This document shows, one piece after another, positions 18,782 to 27,930 of a DNA stretch of 64,000 bases. The position numbers and the translations under genes were made by a program. The stretch lies in contig JAGBHU010000050.1 in assembly GCA_017935345.1 (NCBI GenBank), positions 62,001 through 126,000 on the forward strand, written 5' to 3'. The DNA is from Coprococcus sp. Its GTDB lineage: Bacteria > Bacillota > Clostridia > Lachnospirales > Lachnospiraceae. Below the pieces are notes generated by a model. The model ran no database searches. It was not told the origin of the DNA and worked only from the letters and a program-made list of their open reading frames with translations. Numbering within the stretch: the stretch's first letter is position 1; the number at the start of each line of letters is the position of its first letter.

Positions 18782-19954
18782 ATGGGATATATATTTGCAA
18801 TCAAGGTGGCAGTATTGATATTTCCGATACTGGCATTTATTTTTACATTACCATATATTTTAACGCAATATCATAAATATGGGTCTGTCAGCCTCTACAG
18901 GTCTGTGATTATTTTTTCCTTTATATTTTATATGATTTGTATATACTTTCTTGTAATACTGCCGCTTCCTGATGTTGCGGATGTGGGAACCCAGAGATTT
19001 ATCAATCTGAGACCATTTAACTTTGTAAAAGACTTTATGAAAGAGTCTGTTTTGGATGTGGGTGATTTTTCTACGTATCTGCCTGCCATGAAACAGCCAT
19101 GCTTTTATGTTGTATTGTTTAATGTTTTTATGATGGTGCCATTTGGAATTTATTTACGATATTATTTCCAATGCGGATTTAAGAAGACGGTTATTTTGTC
19201 ACTTCTTCTCAGTATATTTTTTGAATTTACCCAGTATACAGGAATTTATTTTATGTATCCGGGTTCCTATCGATTGTGTGATGTCGATGATTTAATTCAA
19301 AATACAGCAGGTGGAATGTTGGGATATGCCGTGGCGGGACTTGCCATGAAGCTTCTGCCGTCGAGGGACAGAATTGACAGGAGAGCATACGACAGGGGAG
19401 AACGGGTATCCGGTTTCAGAAGATTTCTCATGTTCATGATAGATATGCTGCTTCTTCTGATAAACACAACCATAATCTTTGCATATTCAGGTTTTCAGTA
19501 TGCTTATCCTGTTACATTCTTTGTATTGTATATCTTGATACCGCTTGTTACACATGGAAGGACAATCGGTTCATGGATTGTGAATATGAAGATGGATTGT
19601 CCAAATAAGTGGGGCGTTCGTATTGTAATCAGAAATATCATCATTGCAGTATATTACAATATTATGCCATATGCCTTTTTGAAGCTGCTAGGATATACAT
19701 CACATAAAAACGATGTAGGTTTGAACCTTTCCGGTTTAGCGGTAATATTGTTTGGTCTTGTGCTGTTTGCATCATATATGGTTCAGCCGATTATTGTATG
19801 GATATCAGGCAGGGCATATTACGATAAAATGATGAAGGTTTCTTTTGTCAGCACAGTAAAACGAAAGAACACCATCAGAAGCAGTATGGAAGCGGAAGCT
19901 TCAATGATTACTGATCAGAATGACGGTGCTCTCTCTGATGATGAGTTTCCTTGA
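18782..19954 (+). CDS. VanZ-like / RDD membrane protein
   Basis: A 390-residue integral membrane protein with two parts. Residues ~1-195 form a VanZ-like domain: several helices, the conserved NLRPFNF stretch, and DVDDLIQNTAGGMLGYA at the end. Residues ~205-345 form an RDD-like domain (RRFLMFMIDMLLLL...GRTIGSWIVNMKM). A polar tail follows. VanZ proteins are linked to teicoplanin resistance and cell-wall functions; RDD proteins are often of unknown function or ion-related. RBS GGGAGA upstream. It ends 5 bases from the convergent EAL gene, with no obvious terminator between. Confidence 0.85.
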   Translation: MGYIFAIKVAVLIFPILAFIFTLPYILTQYHKYGSVSLYRSVIIFSFIFYMICIYFLVILPLPDVADVGTQRFINLRPFNFVKDFMKESVLDVGDFSTYLPAMKQPCFYVVLFNVFMMVPFGIYLRYYFQCGFKKTVILSLLLSIFFEFTQYTGIYFMYPGSYRLCDVDDLIQNTAGGMLGYAVAGLAMKLLPSRDRIDRRAYDRGERVSGFRRFLMFMIDMLLLLINTTIIFAYSGFQYAYPVTFFVLYILIPLVTHGRTIGSWIVNMKMDCPNKWGVRIVIRNIIIAVYYNIMPYAFLKLLGYTSHKNDVGLNLSGLAVILFGLVLFASYMVQPIIVWISGRAYYDKMMKVSFVSTVKRKNTIRSSMEAEASMITDQNDGALSDDEFP

Positions 19955-19959
19955 TATCT

Positions 19960-21165
19960 TCATTCAAGCGGTCTTGATAAAGTGATGGCAAGCACATCAT
20001 CTACTGCCGGATTTTGCATATAATAGTTTGTTGTTTCCACAGCTCTGTAGATATTGTCATCACCAAGCTGGCGTGTTACAACCCTGCGTGTGCGCTCTCC
20101 TCTGGCAAAGGCGGCAAGCTGGTCTGCTATGTCGAAGGTATCTGCAAATAATTTTTGGTCGTCAGGATGCATTGTAGCTGCGCCATGTACGATAAGCTCG
20201 CTATAAACACCTGTAGAAGGACAGCTCTGTGTCGTGAAATTGTCATATGCCATCATATAAAAGCTGTTTCTTGTCAGGTTGCTCATGATAACAAGCGGAT
20301 AGCAGGTAAATACCGCATCCAGCAGCAACTGGGTTGCGGTAGAAGCAGGCTGTGTTGTCAGAATATCATCTGTTTCCTGTTCCATTTTTCTGTTTTTACA
20401 TAATTCGCAGTATTCCATATCTGTTATCGGCTTTGAAAAATAAAATCCCTGAATGGTTTTGCAGCCGCATGTTCTAAGAAAACCGAGCTGTTCCTTTGTT
20501 TCAACTCCTTCTGCAACGGTTTTAAGCTGAAGTCTGTGGGCGAAGTTAAAAATGCTTTCCAAAACAATCCGTTCTTTTTCGTTTTCACAGTTTCCGCTTA
20601 AGAGAGATTTGTCTATTTTTAGAACATTTGCAGGTATGTCTTTGATAAAGTTCAGTGAGGACAGACCGCTTCCAAAATCATCAATCGCAATAGAAAAGCC
20701 CTGGGCTTTTATGTCACCTGTAAATGCTATAATCGTATCCCTGTTTTTTTCTATTGTTGATTCTGTTATTTCAACTTCTATGTATTTGTGCGGAATATTG
20801 TATTTATCCACGATAGAAACGAGCCGGTTTGAGAAATCAGTTTCGTATGTATGTTGTCTTGAAAAATTAACGGCTATTTTGACAGGATGCATTTCCTCTG
20901 CAATCTGTTTTTTCAGCAGTCTGCACACTCTTTCCAGAACATACCAGTCAAGTCGTGTAATCAGTTTCGTCTCTTCGAGAAGTGGAATAAATTTTGCCGG
21001 AGATATAATTTCTCCCTGATGCATCCATCTGGCTAAAGCTTCGGAACCATTTATTTTGCTCGTTATGGCGTCATATTTGGGCTGGTAATAGACAATGATG
21101 TTTTCCTGTTTCATTGCAGTATCCAACATTTCTTCAATGTTTTCCGTTGTAAATAATTCGTCCAT
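19960..21165 (-). CDS. EAL domain c-di-GMP phosphodiesterase with C-terminal PAS-like region
   Basis: A 401-residue soluble protein. The EAL domain starts almost at once (~residue 20) and runs to ~255. It has SEALARW, VNFSRQH, VEITEST, IDDFGSG, LKIDKSL, VAEGVET and IQGFYFSKP, all the metal and catalytic motifs of active c-di-GMP phosphodiesterases. Residues ~275-401 (CYPLVIMSNLTRNSFYMM...MHPDDQKLF) look like a PAS-type sensory module. No GGDEF domain or membrane helix. RBS AGAGAGGT before the ATG. Second EAL protein within 5 kb. Confidence 0.9.
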   Translation of the reverse strand: MDELFTTENIEEMLDTAMKQENIIVYYQPKYDAITSKINGSEALARWMHQGEIISPAKFIPLLEETKLITRLDWYVLERVCRLLKKQIAEEMHPVKIAVNFSRQHTYETDFSNRLVSIVDKYNIPHKYIEVEITESTIEKNRDTIIAFTGDIKAQGFSIAIDDFGSGLSSLNFIKDIPANVLKIDKSLLSGNCENEKERIVLESIFNFAHRLQLKTVAEGVETKEQLGFLRTCGCKTIQGFYFSKPITDMEYCELCKNRKMEQETDDILTTQPASTATQLLLDAVFTCYPLVIMSNLTRNSFYMMAYDNFTTQSCPSTGVYSELIVHGAATMHPDDQKLFADTFDIADQLAAFARGERTRRVVTRQLGDDNIYRAVETTNYYMQNPAVDDVLAITLSRPLE

Positions 21166-21267
21166 AGCAAATACCTCTCTTCAAATAATATTTGTTAAAG
21201 TATAACATATAAATCGTGGGTACAGTATAATTATTTATGAAAAAGTCAGAGTTTTCCGTCTTTTTGG

Positions 21268-21296
21268 TTGCAGAAGATGAAGGAAAAAGGTATCAT
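21268..21296 (+). promoter_or_regulatory. Putative promoter of the large repeat protein gene
   Basis: TTGCAG (21268-21273), 17-base spacer, TATCAT (21291-21296). The start codon is 95 bases downstream. Confidence 0.5.
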
Positions 21297-21390
21297 AAAA
21301 AGTAGAGATAAAAGAAACGAAAATATACGGAATACAGCTGCAATATTTGAAAATATGAACGGAGAGAATAGAGAAAAGGAGAGATGATTT

Positions 21391-24300
21391 ATGAGAAAAA
21401 TGCATGGTAAAGGGTCGTGCGCCATAGCGGTCACACTTGCTGTCATGATGTCCTTTGCTGCCGTTACAATGGGGACTGCCAAATCAAAGGCGGAAGTAAC
21501 AACACAGTGTACGACCTATGACGGAGATAATATGGAGGACCAGAATTACAGCACATATGGTACAACTGTGAAATCTTATCTGACAGCGTGTAATGACGGA
21601 AGTCTGATGCGGTTTCAGTATGGCTCTAAGCTTACTGATTATCTGGTGGAATATTATGATACCGCCTATAACCTTACAAGGACAGTCATGGTGGATAAGG
21701 AGCTGCCTCTGTTTGGAGCATTTTATGAAACAGAAAGCAATTATTATATATTGTCAGGACAGAATAACAGCGGGGAGTCTGATGATGTAGAAGTATACAG
21801 AATAACAAAATATGATAAGAGCTGGAACCGGCTGGGTTCTTGTGGTTTGTTCGGTGCAAATACATATATACCGTTTGATGCAGGTTCTGCAAGGATGACA
21901 CACAGTGGAAAATATTTGCTAATCAGAACATGCCACGAGATGTACCAAAGCTCAGACGGCAAGCATCATCAGGCAAATGTTACGATACAGGTAGATATGG
22001 ATACCATGACGATAACAGATTCCTATTACATCGTCATGAACAGCAACTATGGATATATCAGTCATTCCTTCAACCAGTTTATCGGGACAGACGGGAATCA
22101 TATTGTAGCAGTCGACCATGGAGATGCAAATCCAAGAGGAATCGCACTTGTTCAATATAAGACTGATTTTACAACGGGAAAATTCACACCTTCTTACAGC
22201 AATCCCTGTACGGTGACCAATCTGGTTGAGATGGAGGACTATACCAATTATAATTACACAGGTGTGTCAATAGGCGGCTTTGAGATTTCCGATACGGCGT
22301 ATATTGTAGCAGGAAATAAGGATATTAGTGCGACAAATACATCAGGTGGAAGAAATATTTTTGTTGCAGCGGAAAATAAATCTACCGGTGCCGTCAGTAT
22401 GAATTACATTACGGATTATGCGGAGGGGAGCAGTTCAGTTACGGGTGCCACTACACCACATTTGATAAAGCTTGGAAGTAACAGCTACATGCTTCTTTGG
22501 AATAAAGAGGGTGTTACATATTATACAAAAATAGACGGAAACGGAAAACAATCAGGAGGTATCTATCATATTGAAGGTGATTTGTCGGATTGTGTTCCGC
22601 TTGTTACAAACGGAAGCGTAATATGGTATACATGGAAGAATGGATTAATCACTTTTTATGATATCAGTACGAGTAATCTGTCGGTCAGTCATAAGACTGA
22701 AATTGAAAACGGTCATCGATTTGTATACGGTCAGCCTGATGAAAATCATATCGTGACAAAGGAATGTTCCGTATGCGGATACAGCGAAAAAATATATGTC
22801 CCTATGAGCTTTGTGACATGGTGGAAGCGGGAAGGCAGCAGTTACTATTATCAGTCATATGAAGCAAGATATGATGAGGGCTATGAGCTGCCGCTCATGA
22901 TAAGTCCAAGTATGCCGGATGCATCAGATCCTGATATAACAAGTAATCAGGAGATGGAGGTTCTGTCTTCGGATGAATCGGTAATAAAAGTTGCCATGTC
23001 AGGTGATACAAATGGTAAGCTGATAATGGGTACGGCAGGTATTGCAACCATAACCATCAGGGCGAAATATAACCCGGATATAGAAAAGAAATATGAATTC
23101 CGTGTCGGTGCAGAGGGTGGAATTGATATAAACGAGTGTCAGGTTACCTTAAACAGTACCGAATACAGCTATACGGGAAATGCCCAGACGCCTGAACCGG
23201 AAGTGAAATATAACGGCTATGCCTTAGTGAAAGGTAAGGATTATACATTGTCAGGCGAGAATAATACAGAGGTTGGAAATGCTGTTTTGATTATTTCCGG
23301 TGCCGGTATCTTTGGCGGCTCTGTTGAGAAAGCATTTGTTATCAAGAACGGCAATCTGGAGGATTGCACCGTTACCTTGTCAAAGGATGATTTCGCTTAT
23401 TGCGGCTGGGCAAGAAAACCGGCGGTAACAATAAAAAACAGTGGCGGTGCGGTAGTTGCCGAAAGCCTCTATGATGTGGAATATACCAATAATACAAAGG
23501 TAGGAACGGCATCCGTAAAAATAACAGGCAAGAACGGAATGGCAGGAAGTGCAACAAAGGAATTTACCATCTCCCCATGTAATCTGGCGGAATGTTCGGT
23601 TTCTTTAAGGAGTAATGCAGAGTATTATGTGTATTCAGGTGCGGAGAAGAAGCCTTTAGACTGGGTATTTAATAAGGATGGACATAGTATCAGCACTTCT
23701 TATGTGACAATAACATATGAGCATAATATCAATGCAGGTACTGCCACCGTAACGCTTACACCAAAAGAGGGCTATGATTGTTATACGGGAAGCGTAAGCA
23801 AGAGTTGGGTGATAGAGCCTCTTGATATAACAGAATTTGACATGTCACTTGCGCAGACCACATATGTCTATGACGGAACAGCAGTAAAACCGGAGATGAC
23901 AGTAAGCAGTGCCTCACATACAGTGGATTTGAAGGGCTGTAATGTAGAATATGAAAATAATATGAATGTGGGAACCGCCGCCGTGACGGTAACAGGTAAA
24001 GGCAATTATACGGGAACGGTATCAAAGACATATGAAATCACGAAATGTAATGTCGGTGATTGTGATATAGAACTTTCACAGGACAGCTATAACTATGACG
24101 GTACGGCAAAAGAGCCGGGGATTACCGTAAGGAATGGACAGAATATTATTTCTTCAGACCAGTATACGGTAAGCTACAGTAATAATATCAACATAGGAAC
24201 GGCTGTCGTTACCATAACAGGACGGAATAATTGTGAAGGAACGGTTACAAGGGATTATACGATAACACCTCCTTCCGTAGAGTCCTGTACGGTTACTTTA

Positions 24301-27198
24301 TCACAGAGAGAATATGTATATGACGGTTTTGCAAAGACACCTGAGATTACGCTTCAGGATGGCTCTTATACCCTGATAAAAGATACAGATTATATGTTGT
24401 CATATCAGAATAATATCAATGCAGGAACGGCAGAGATAACCATAACAGGTAAGGGTAATTATACGGGAGTTGCAACACAGACATACACGATAAAAGCAGC
24501 AAATATAGATGCATGCAGTGCAGTTGTTGAAGAAACGGGTATTACATATGACGGAAGTTTCAAAAAGCCTTCCGTAAGTGTTCTGTCAGGCGGCAGCAGG
24601 CTGGTTTTGGATAAGGATTATACGGTAGCATATACAAATAACAAGGAAGTGGGAATCGCCACGGTTACGATAACGGGAACAGGAAATTATAAAGGTACGA
24701 TTTCGACAGATTTTGAGATAGAGGCTATTGATATATCCACCGCCAAGGTAAGCTTTTCAACTTCAGCGACAGATGTATATTCAGGAGAAGCCTGTGAGAA
24801 AACACCGACCGTAACAATCGGCGGAAAGACATTACAGCAAAACATAGATTATACGGTATCTTATGAGAATAACATCAATGCGGGAACGGCAAGCGTTATC
24901 ATAACAGGAAGATATCATTATAAGGGAACGGCAATCGGTACATTTGAAATATTGGCATCTGATATCAGCAGCGGTTGGTATACGCTGGAATTAGATAGGG
25001 ACACCTTTGTTTATGACGGTATGGAAAAAGTGCCTGAGGTAACATTAACCAGATTAGGTGCAGGTGTTCTGGAGCAGGATAAGGATTATACAGTAACCTA
25101 TAAAAATAACGTCAATGCAGGAACGGCAACGGTAACGGTAACAGGTTTCGGTAATTTTAAAGGTGCACGAAGCATGACGTACGAGATAAGCAAGATGGAC
25201 ATATCAGGCTATGATATGACATTTGCAGAAGATTCATATATGTATGACGGCACTGCGAAAAAGCCGGAGATTATAGTAGGAAACGGTGCAGACATTCTTA
25301 CAAATGGATTGGATTATACAGTCTTGTATAGCAATAATGTGGATGCGGGAACAGCAACGGCTACGGTAACAGCCAAGGGAAATTACAGCGGTACGGTTTC
25401 CGGGACATTTGAAATTCTCCCGTTATCCGTAAATGCATCTGAGGTAACGCTGACAGGCGATTTCGTTTATACCGGAAACAGTCAGAAGGCAGCAGTTACG
25501 GTTCAATCCGGTGAGACTGTTCTTACAGCCGGAACAGATTACACAGTAGCGTATACAGATTGTATCAATGCAGGAACCGTAGACGTGACCGTAAACTGTA
25601 TCGGCAATTATACAGGCAGTATCACAAAGAGCTATACCATAGCATCAAGAAGTCTTGAGGATTGTGCTATTGAGCTGGAAGCATACAAATATATGTATGA
25701 CGGTACGGCAAAGACACCGGAGATGAAAGTAGTATTTGGTAATAGGATACTTGAAAAAGGTGTTGACTATGACATAACCTATCGCAACAATACTGAAATC
25801 GGAATTGCAGCAGTAACAGTAACCGCAAAGGGTAATTATACAGGTTCGGCTACGGAGAATTTTGAGATAGCACAGTATCCGTTTACGGATTTTGAGGTAA
25901 GTCTGGTACAGAATTTGTATACTTATGACGGCACAGCGAAAACACCTGAGGCTGTATTATTCCTGGGTGATAAGGTTCTTGTTTTAGATGAGGATTACAC
26001 AGTAGAGTATAGGAATCATATTCATGCAGGAACAGCGACAGCCGTATTTACAGGTATCGGAACATTTGAAGGTGAGCTTACGGCAGATTATGAGATTGCT
26101 CCGCTTGATATCGGTAAAAGTAAAGAGATAGTGACAAGCCTTGAGCATGCTTCTTACACATTTGATAATACAGAAAAGACACCTGCTGTAACGGTAACAT
26201 ATAACGGTGTGCCATTGCTTTTGGATGAAGATTATACGGTCAGATATAACAATAATAAGGCAGTTGGTACCGCAAAGGTAGTAATATGGGGTAAAGGCAA
26301 TTATACAGGTGTGACAGAGGCAGCATTTACCATCAATGCACCTGCGTCATTGTATTGTACGGTAAAAGCCGTTGCAACCGAAAAGGGAATGGAGCTTACA
26401 TGGAATGCGGCAGCATGCGAGCAATATTATGTATATCGTATGGAAACAGGTTCCGACTGGGTTCAGATTTGCAAGGTGATGGGTTCGTCAAATCATTCAT
26501 ATATTGATACGACGGCTGTTGCAGGACATTCTTATTCATATGCTGTGTGTGCAGTTTGGCCCGGTGGTAAGCCATCCGTACCAACAAAGGATTATGCAGG
26601 TTCGGGTACACCAAGTACGTTTTTAAAATGCTGTACGGTAAAGAGCCTTACAAATATCAGCTCAGGCATTAAAATCAAGTGGTCTAAGGTAACAGGCGCT
26701 TCCGGTTACATGGTATACAGAAAGACCGGTAACGCTAAAAAATGGACCAGAATCAAGGTGGTGACAGGCGGACGTAAGGTAAGCTATACCGACAAGACGG
26801 TAAAGAGCAGGAACGGAAAGACTTATACATATATGGTAAAGGCATTTTCGGGACAGTATACAAAGCCTGCCGGTGTAAGTACCTTTAAAGGAAAACAGAT
26901 AAAACGTCTTACATCTCCAAAGCTTATGTCGGTAAAACCAAATGGCAGCAAAAGGGCAAAGGTGATTTGGAAGAGGAACAGTAAAGCAACCGGATACCAG
27001 ATACAGTATTCAACCGGCAAAACATTTGCAAAGGGAAAGAAAACAGTAACGGTAAAGGGCGCCAGAAAGACTGCACAGATATTAAAGAAGCTTACGAAAG
27101 GGAAAAAATATTATGTAAGAATCAGAGCTTACTATAAGAGCGGCAAAACAAGATATTATTCCCCATGGAGTGCAAAAAAAGCAATAAAGATAAAATAG
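21391..27198 (+). CDS. Large secreted surface protein: ~14 tandem MBG-like modules plus fibronectin III-like C terminus
   Basis: A 1935-residue protein. Signal peptide ~1-35. Residues ~36-500 are a large globular N-terminal region with periodic hydrophobic strands and a CSVCGYSEK Cys pair (~460). A Big_2-like segment lies at ~520-575. About 14 modules of ~76 residues span ~578-1650; each contains YDGTAKTPE-like, KDYTVSYxNN, AGTATVTITGKGNY and YEI elements. Three fibronectin III-like domains follow (~1655-1935), the last two very Lys-rich. No LPXTG, SLH or dockerin is seen, so attachment could be by charge. RBS GGAGAG before ATG. Likely an adhesin or cell-surface stalk; ligand unknown. Confidence 0.88.
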   Translation: MRKMHGKGSCAIAVTLAVMMSFAAVTMGTAKSKAEVTTQCTTYDGDNMEDQNYSTYGTTVKSYLTACNDGSLMRFQYGSKLTDYLVEYYDTAYNLTRTVMVDKELPLFGAFYETESNYYILSGQNNSGESDDVEVYRITKYDKSWNRLGSCGLFGANTYIPFDAGSARMTHSGKYLLIRTCHEMYQSSDGKHHQANVTIQVDMDTMTITDSYYIVMNSNYGYISHSFNQFIGTDGNHIVAVDHGDANPRGIALVQYKTDFTTGKFTPSYSNPCTVTNLVEMEDYTNYNYTGVSIGGFEISDTAYIVAGNKDISATNTSGGRNIFVAAENKSTGAVSMNYITDYAEGSSSVTGATTPHLIKLGSNSYMLLWNKEGVTYYTKIDGNGKQSGGIYHIEGDLSDCVPLVTNGSVIWYTWKNGLITFYDISTSNLSVSHKTEIENGHRFVYGQPDENHIVTKECSVCGYSEKIYVPMSFVTWWKREGSSYYYQSYEARYDEGYELPLMISPSMPDASDPDITSNQEMEVLSSDESVIKVAMSGDTNGKLIMGTAGIATITIRAKYNPDIEKKYEFRVGAEGGIDINECQVTLNSTEYSYTGNAQTPEPEVKYNGYALVKGKDYTLSGENNTEVGNAVLIISGAGIFGGSVEKAFVIKNGNLEDCTVTLSKDDFAYCGWARKPAVTIKNSGGAVVAESLYDVEYTNNTKVGTASVKITGKNGMAGSATKEFTISPCNLAECSVSLRSNAEYYVYSGAEKKPLDWVFNKDGHSISTSYVTITYEHNINAGTATVTLTPKEGYDCYTGSVSKSWVIEPLDITEFDMSLAQTTYVYDGTAVKPEMTVSSASHTVDLKGCNVEYENNMNVGTAAVTVTGKGNYTGTVSKTYEITKCNVGDCDIELSQDSYNYDGTAKEPGITVRNGQNIISSDQYTVSYSNNINIGTAVVTITGRNNCEGTVTRDYTITPPSVESCTVTLSQREYVYDGFAKTPEITLQDGSYTLIKDTDYMLSYQNNINAGTAEITITGKGNYTGVATQTYTIKAANIDACSAVVEETGITYDGSFKKPSVSVLSGGSRLVLDKDYTVAYTNNKEVGIATVTITGTGNYKGTISTDFEIEAIDISTAKVSFSTSATDVYSGEACEKTPTVTIGGKTLQQNIDYTVSYENNINAGTASVIITGRYHYKGTAIGTFEILASDISSGWYTLELDRDTFVYDGMEKVPEVTLTRLGAGVLEQDKDYTVTYKNNVNAGTATVTVTGFGNFKGARSMTYEISKMDISGYDMTFAEDSYMYDGTAKKPEIIVGNGADILTNGLDYTVLYSNNVDAGTATATVTAKGNYSGTVSGTFEILPLSVNASEVTLTGDFVYTGNSQKAAVTVQSGETVLTAGTDYTVAYTDCINAGTVDVTVNCIGNYTGSITKSYTIASRSLEDCAIELEAYKYMYDGTAKTPEMKVVFGNRILEKGVDYDITYRNNTEIGIAAVTVTAKGNYTGSATENFEIAQYPFTDFEVSLVQNLYTYDGTAKTPEAVLFLGDKVLVLDEDYTVEYRNHIHAGTATAVFTGIGTFEGELTADYEIAPLDIGKSKEIVTSLEHASYTFDNTEKTPAVTVTYNGVPLLLDEDYTVRYNNNKAVGTAKVVIWGKGNYTGVTEAAFTINAPASLYCTVKAVATEKGMELTWNAAACEQYYVYRMETGSDWVQICKVMGSSNHSYIDTTAVAGHSYSYAVCAVWPGGKPSVPTKDYAGSGTPSTFLKCCTVKSLTNISSGIKIKWSKVTGASGYMVYRKTGNAKKWTRIKVVTGGRKVSYTDKTVKSRNGKTYTYMVKAFSGQYTKPAGVSTFKGKQIKRLTSPKLMSVKPNGSKRAKVIWKRNSKATGYQIQYSTGKTFAKGKKTVTVKGARKTAQILKKLTKGKKYYVRIRAYYKSGKTRYYSPWSAKKAIKIK
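23122..26340 (+). repeat. Coding tandem repeat region, ~14 units of ~230 bp
   Basis: Fourteen in-frame units of about 228-240 bp within the surface protein gene. The protein motif (YDG, DYTV, NN, AGTA, TGKGNYTG) is far better conserved than the DNA, which argues for an old, selected array rather than recent slippage. Confidence 0.85.
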
Positions 27199-27210
27199 AA
27201 TAAAAGGTTA

Positions 27211-27287
27211 GAAATTCCCTGTCTGAGAGTAAGACGGTTCAGCTATGGACGGCAGAACTGTTTGCAATCAGGGCAGGGAATTTTTTT
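27211..27287 (+). terminator. Branched terminator after the surface protein gene
   Basis: Outer arms AAATTCCCTG and CAGGGAATTT enclose ~48 bases that can form a second stem (ACGGTTC with GAACTGT). Seven Ts follow. The nested stem makes it larger than usual. Confidence 0.75.
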
Positions 27288-27382
27288 GATGTTAAAGTGT
27301 ATCATTGTTTATTGATAAGCTGTCATTTTTTCTTACGGACAGGCATATACATATAGAAAAAATGGTACGAGGTGAAGCATCA

Positions 27383-27838
27383 ATGGGGAATGAAAAATCA
27401 GGTAACAAATCGGCACTTAGAGTTCATGGAAGGAATACGCTGATACTTGTGTGGCTGCTTACGGCAATGGTTATGTGTGTAGGCTGTACGATTTTTAAGG
27501 ATTCAGAAAACGGAGACAGTCTGCTATATGATATATGCGATGAATCTATGCTTCCGGATGAATTAATGGCAATCATAGACAGTAAGAAGGAGGACAAATT
27601 CAATCTTGTTTATTCAAACAATACTTATACATATATCGTAATGGCGGCAGGCAGACAGGACAGAGATGATGTGGGGGTTGAGGTTGAGAAGATGTACAGA
27701 GACAAGCACGCCATATATATAAAAAGTATTTTACGGCAGATAGCCACACCCGGAGATACGGTAGTGGGAGATGGCATATCGTTTCCTTATACGGTTATTC
27801 GTATACAGAGAACGGAAATGCCGGTTATATTTAAGTAA
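27383..27838 (+). CDS. PrcB-like predicted lipoprotein
   Basis: A 151-residue protein. The ATG at 27383 is chosen because GAGGTG is 8 bases upstream; the open frame extends 78 bases further without a ribosome site. The N terminus has Arg/Lys, a hydrophobic stretch (TLILVWLLTAMV) and a possible lipobox ending in CVGC. The C-terminal part (VGVEVEKMYRDKHAIYIK...FPYTVIRIQ) resembles the PrcB family, named for a subunit of a spirochaete protease complex. There is no protease gene beside it; sipL follows. Lipidation and PrcB relation are moderate calls. Confidence 0.7.
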   Translation: MGNEKSGNKSALRVHGRNTLILVWLLTAMVMCVGCTIFKDSENGDSLLYDICDESMLPDELMAIIDSKKEDKFNLVYSNNTYTYIVMAAGRQDRDDVGVEVEKMYRDKHAIYIKSILRQIATPGDTVVGDGISFPYTVIRIQRTEMPVIFK

Positions 27839-27930
27839 CAGGAATATTTATCATGGTAAAGGAATATAAAAATATAAGAAGGGGCTGAATACAGGGAGAC
27901 AAGTCAGCAAATAGAAGTAGGGGGAAAGGT

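Noticed and set aside
23122..26340. Regularly spaced repeats as a CRISPR array
   Set aside because: Units are ~230 bp, diverged in DNA, and in frame within a surface protein gene; they are protein modules, not CRISPR repeats.
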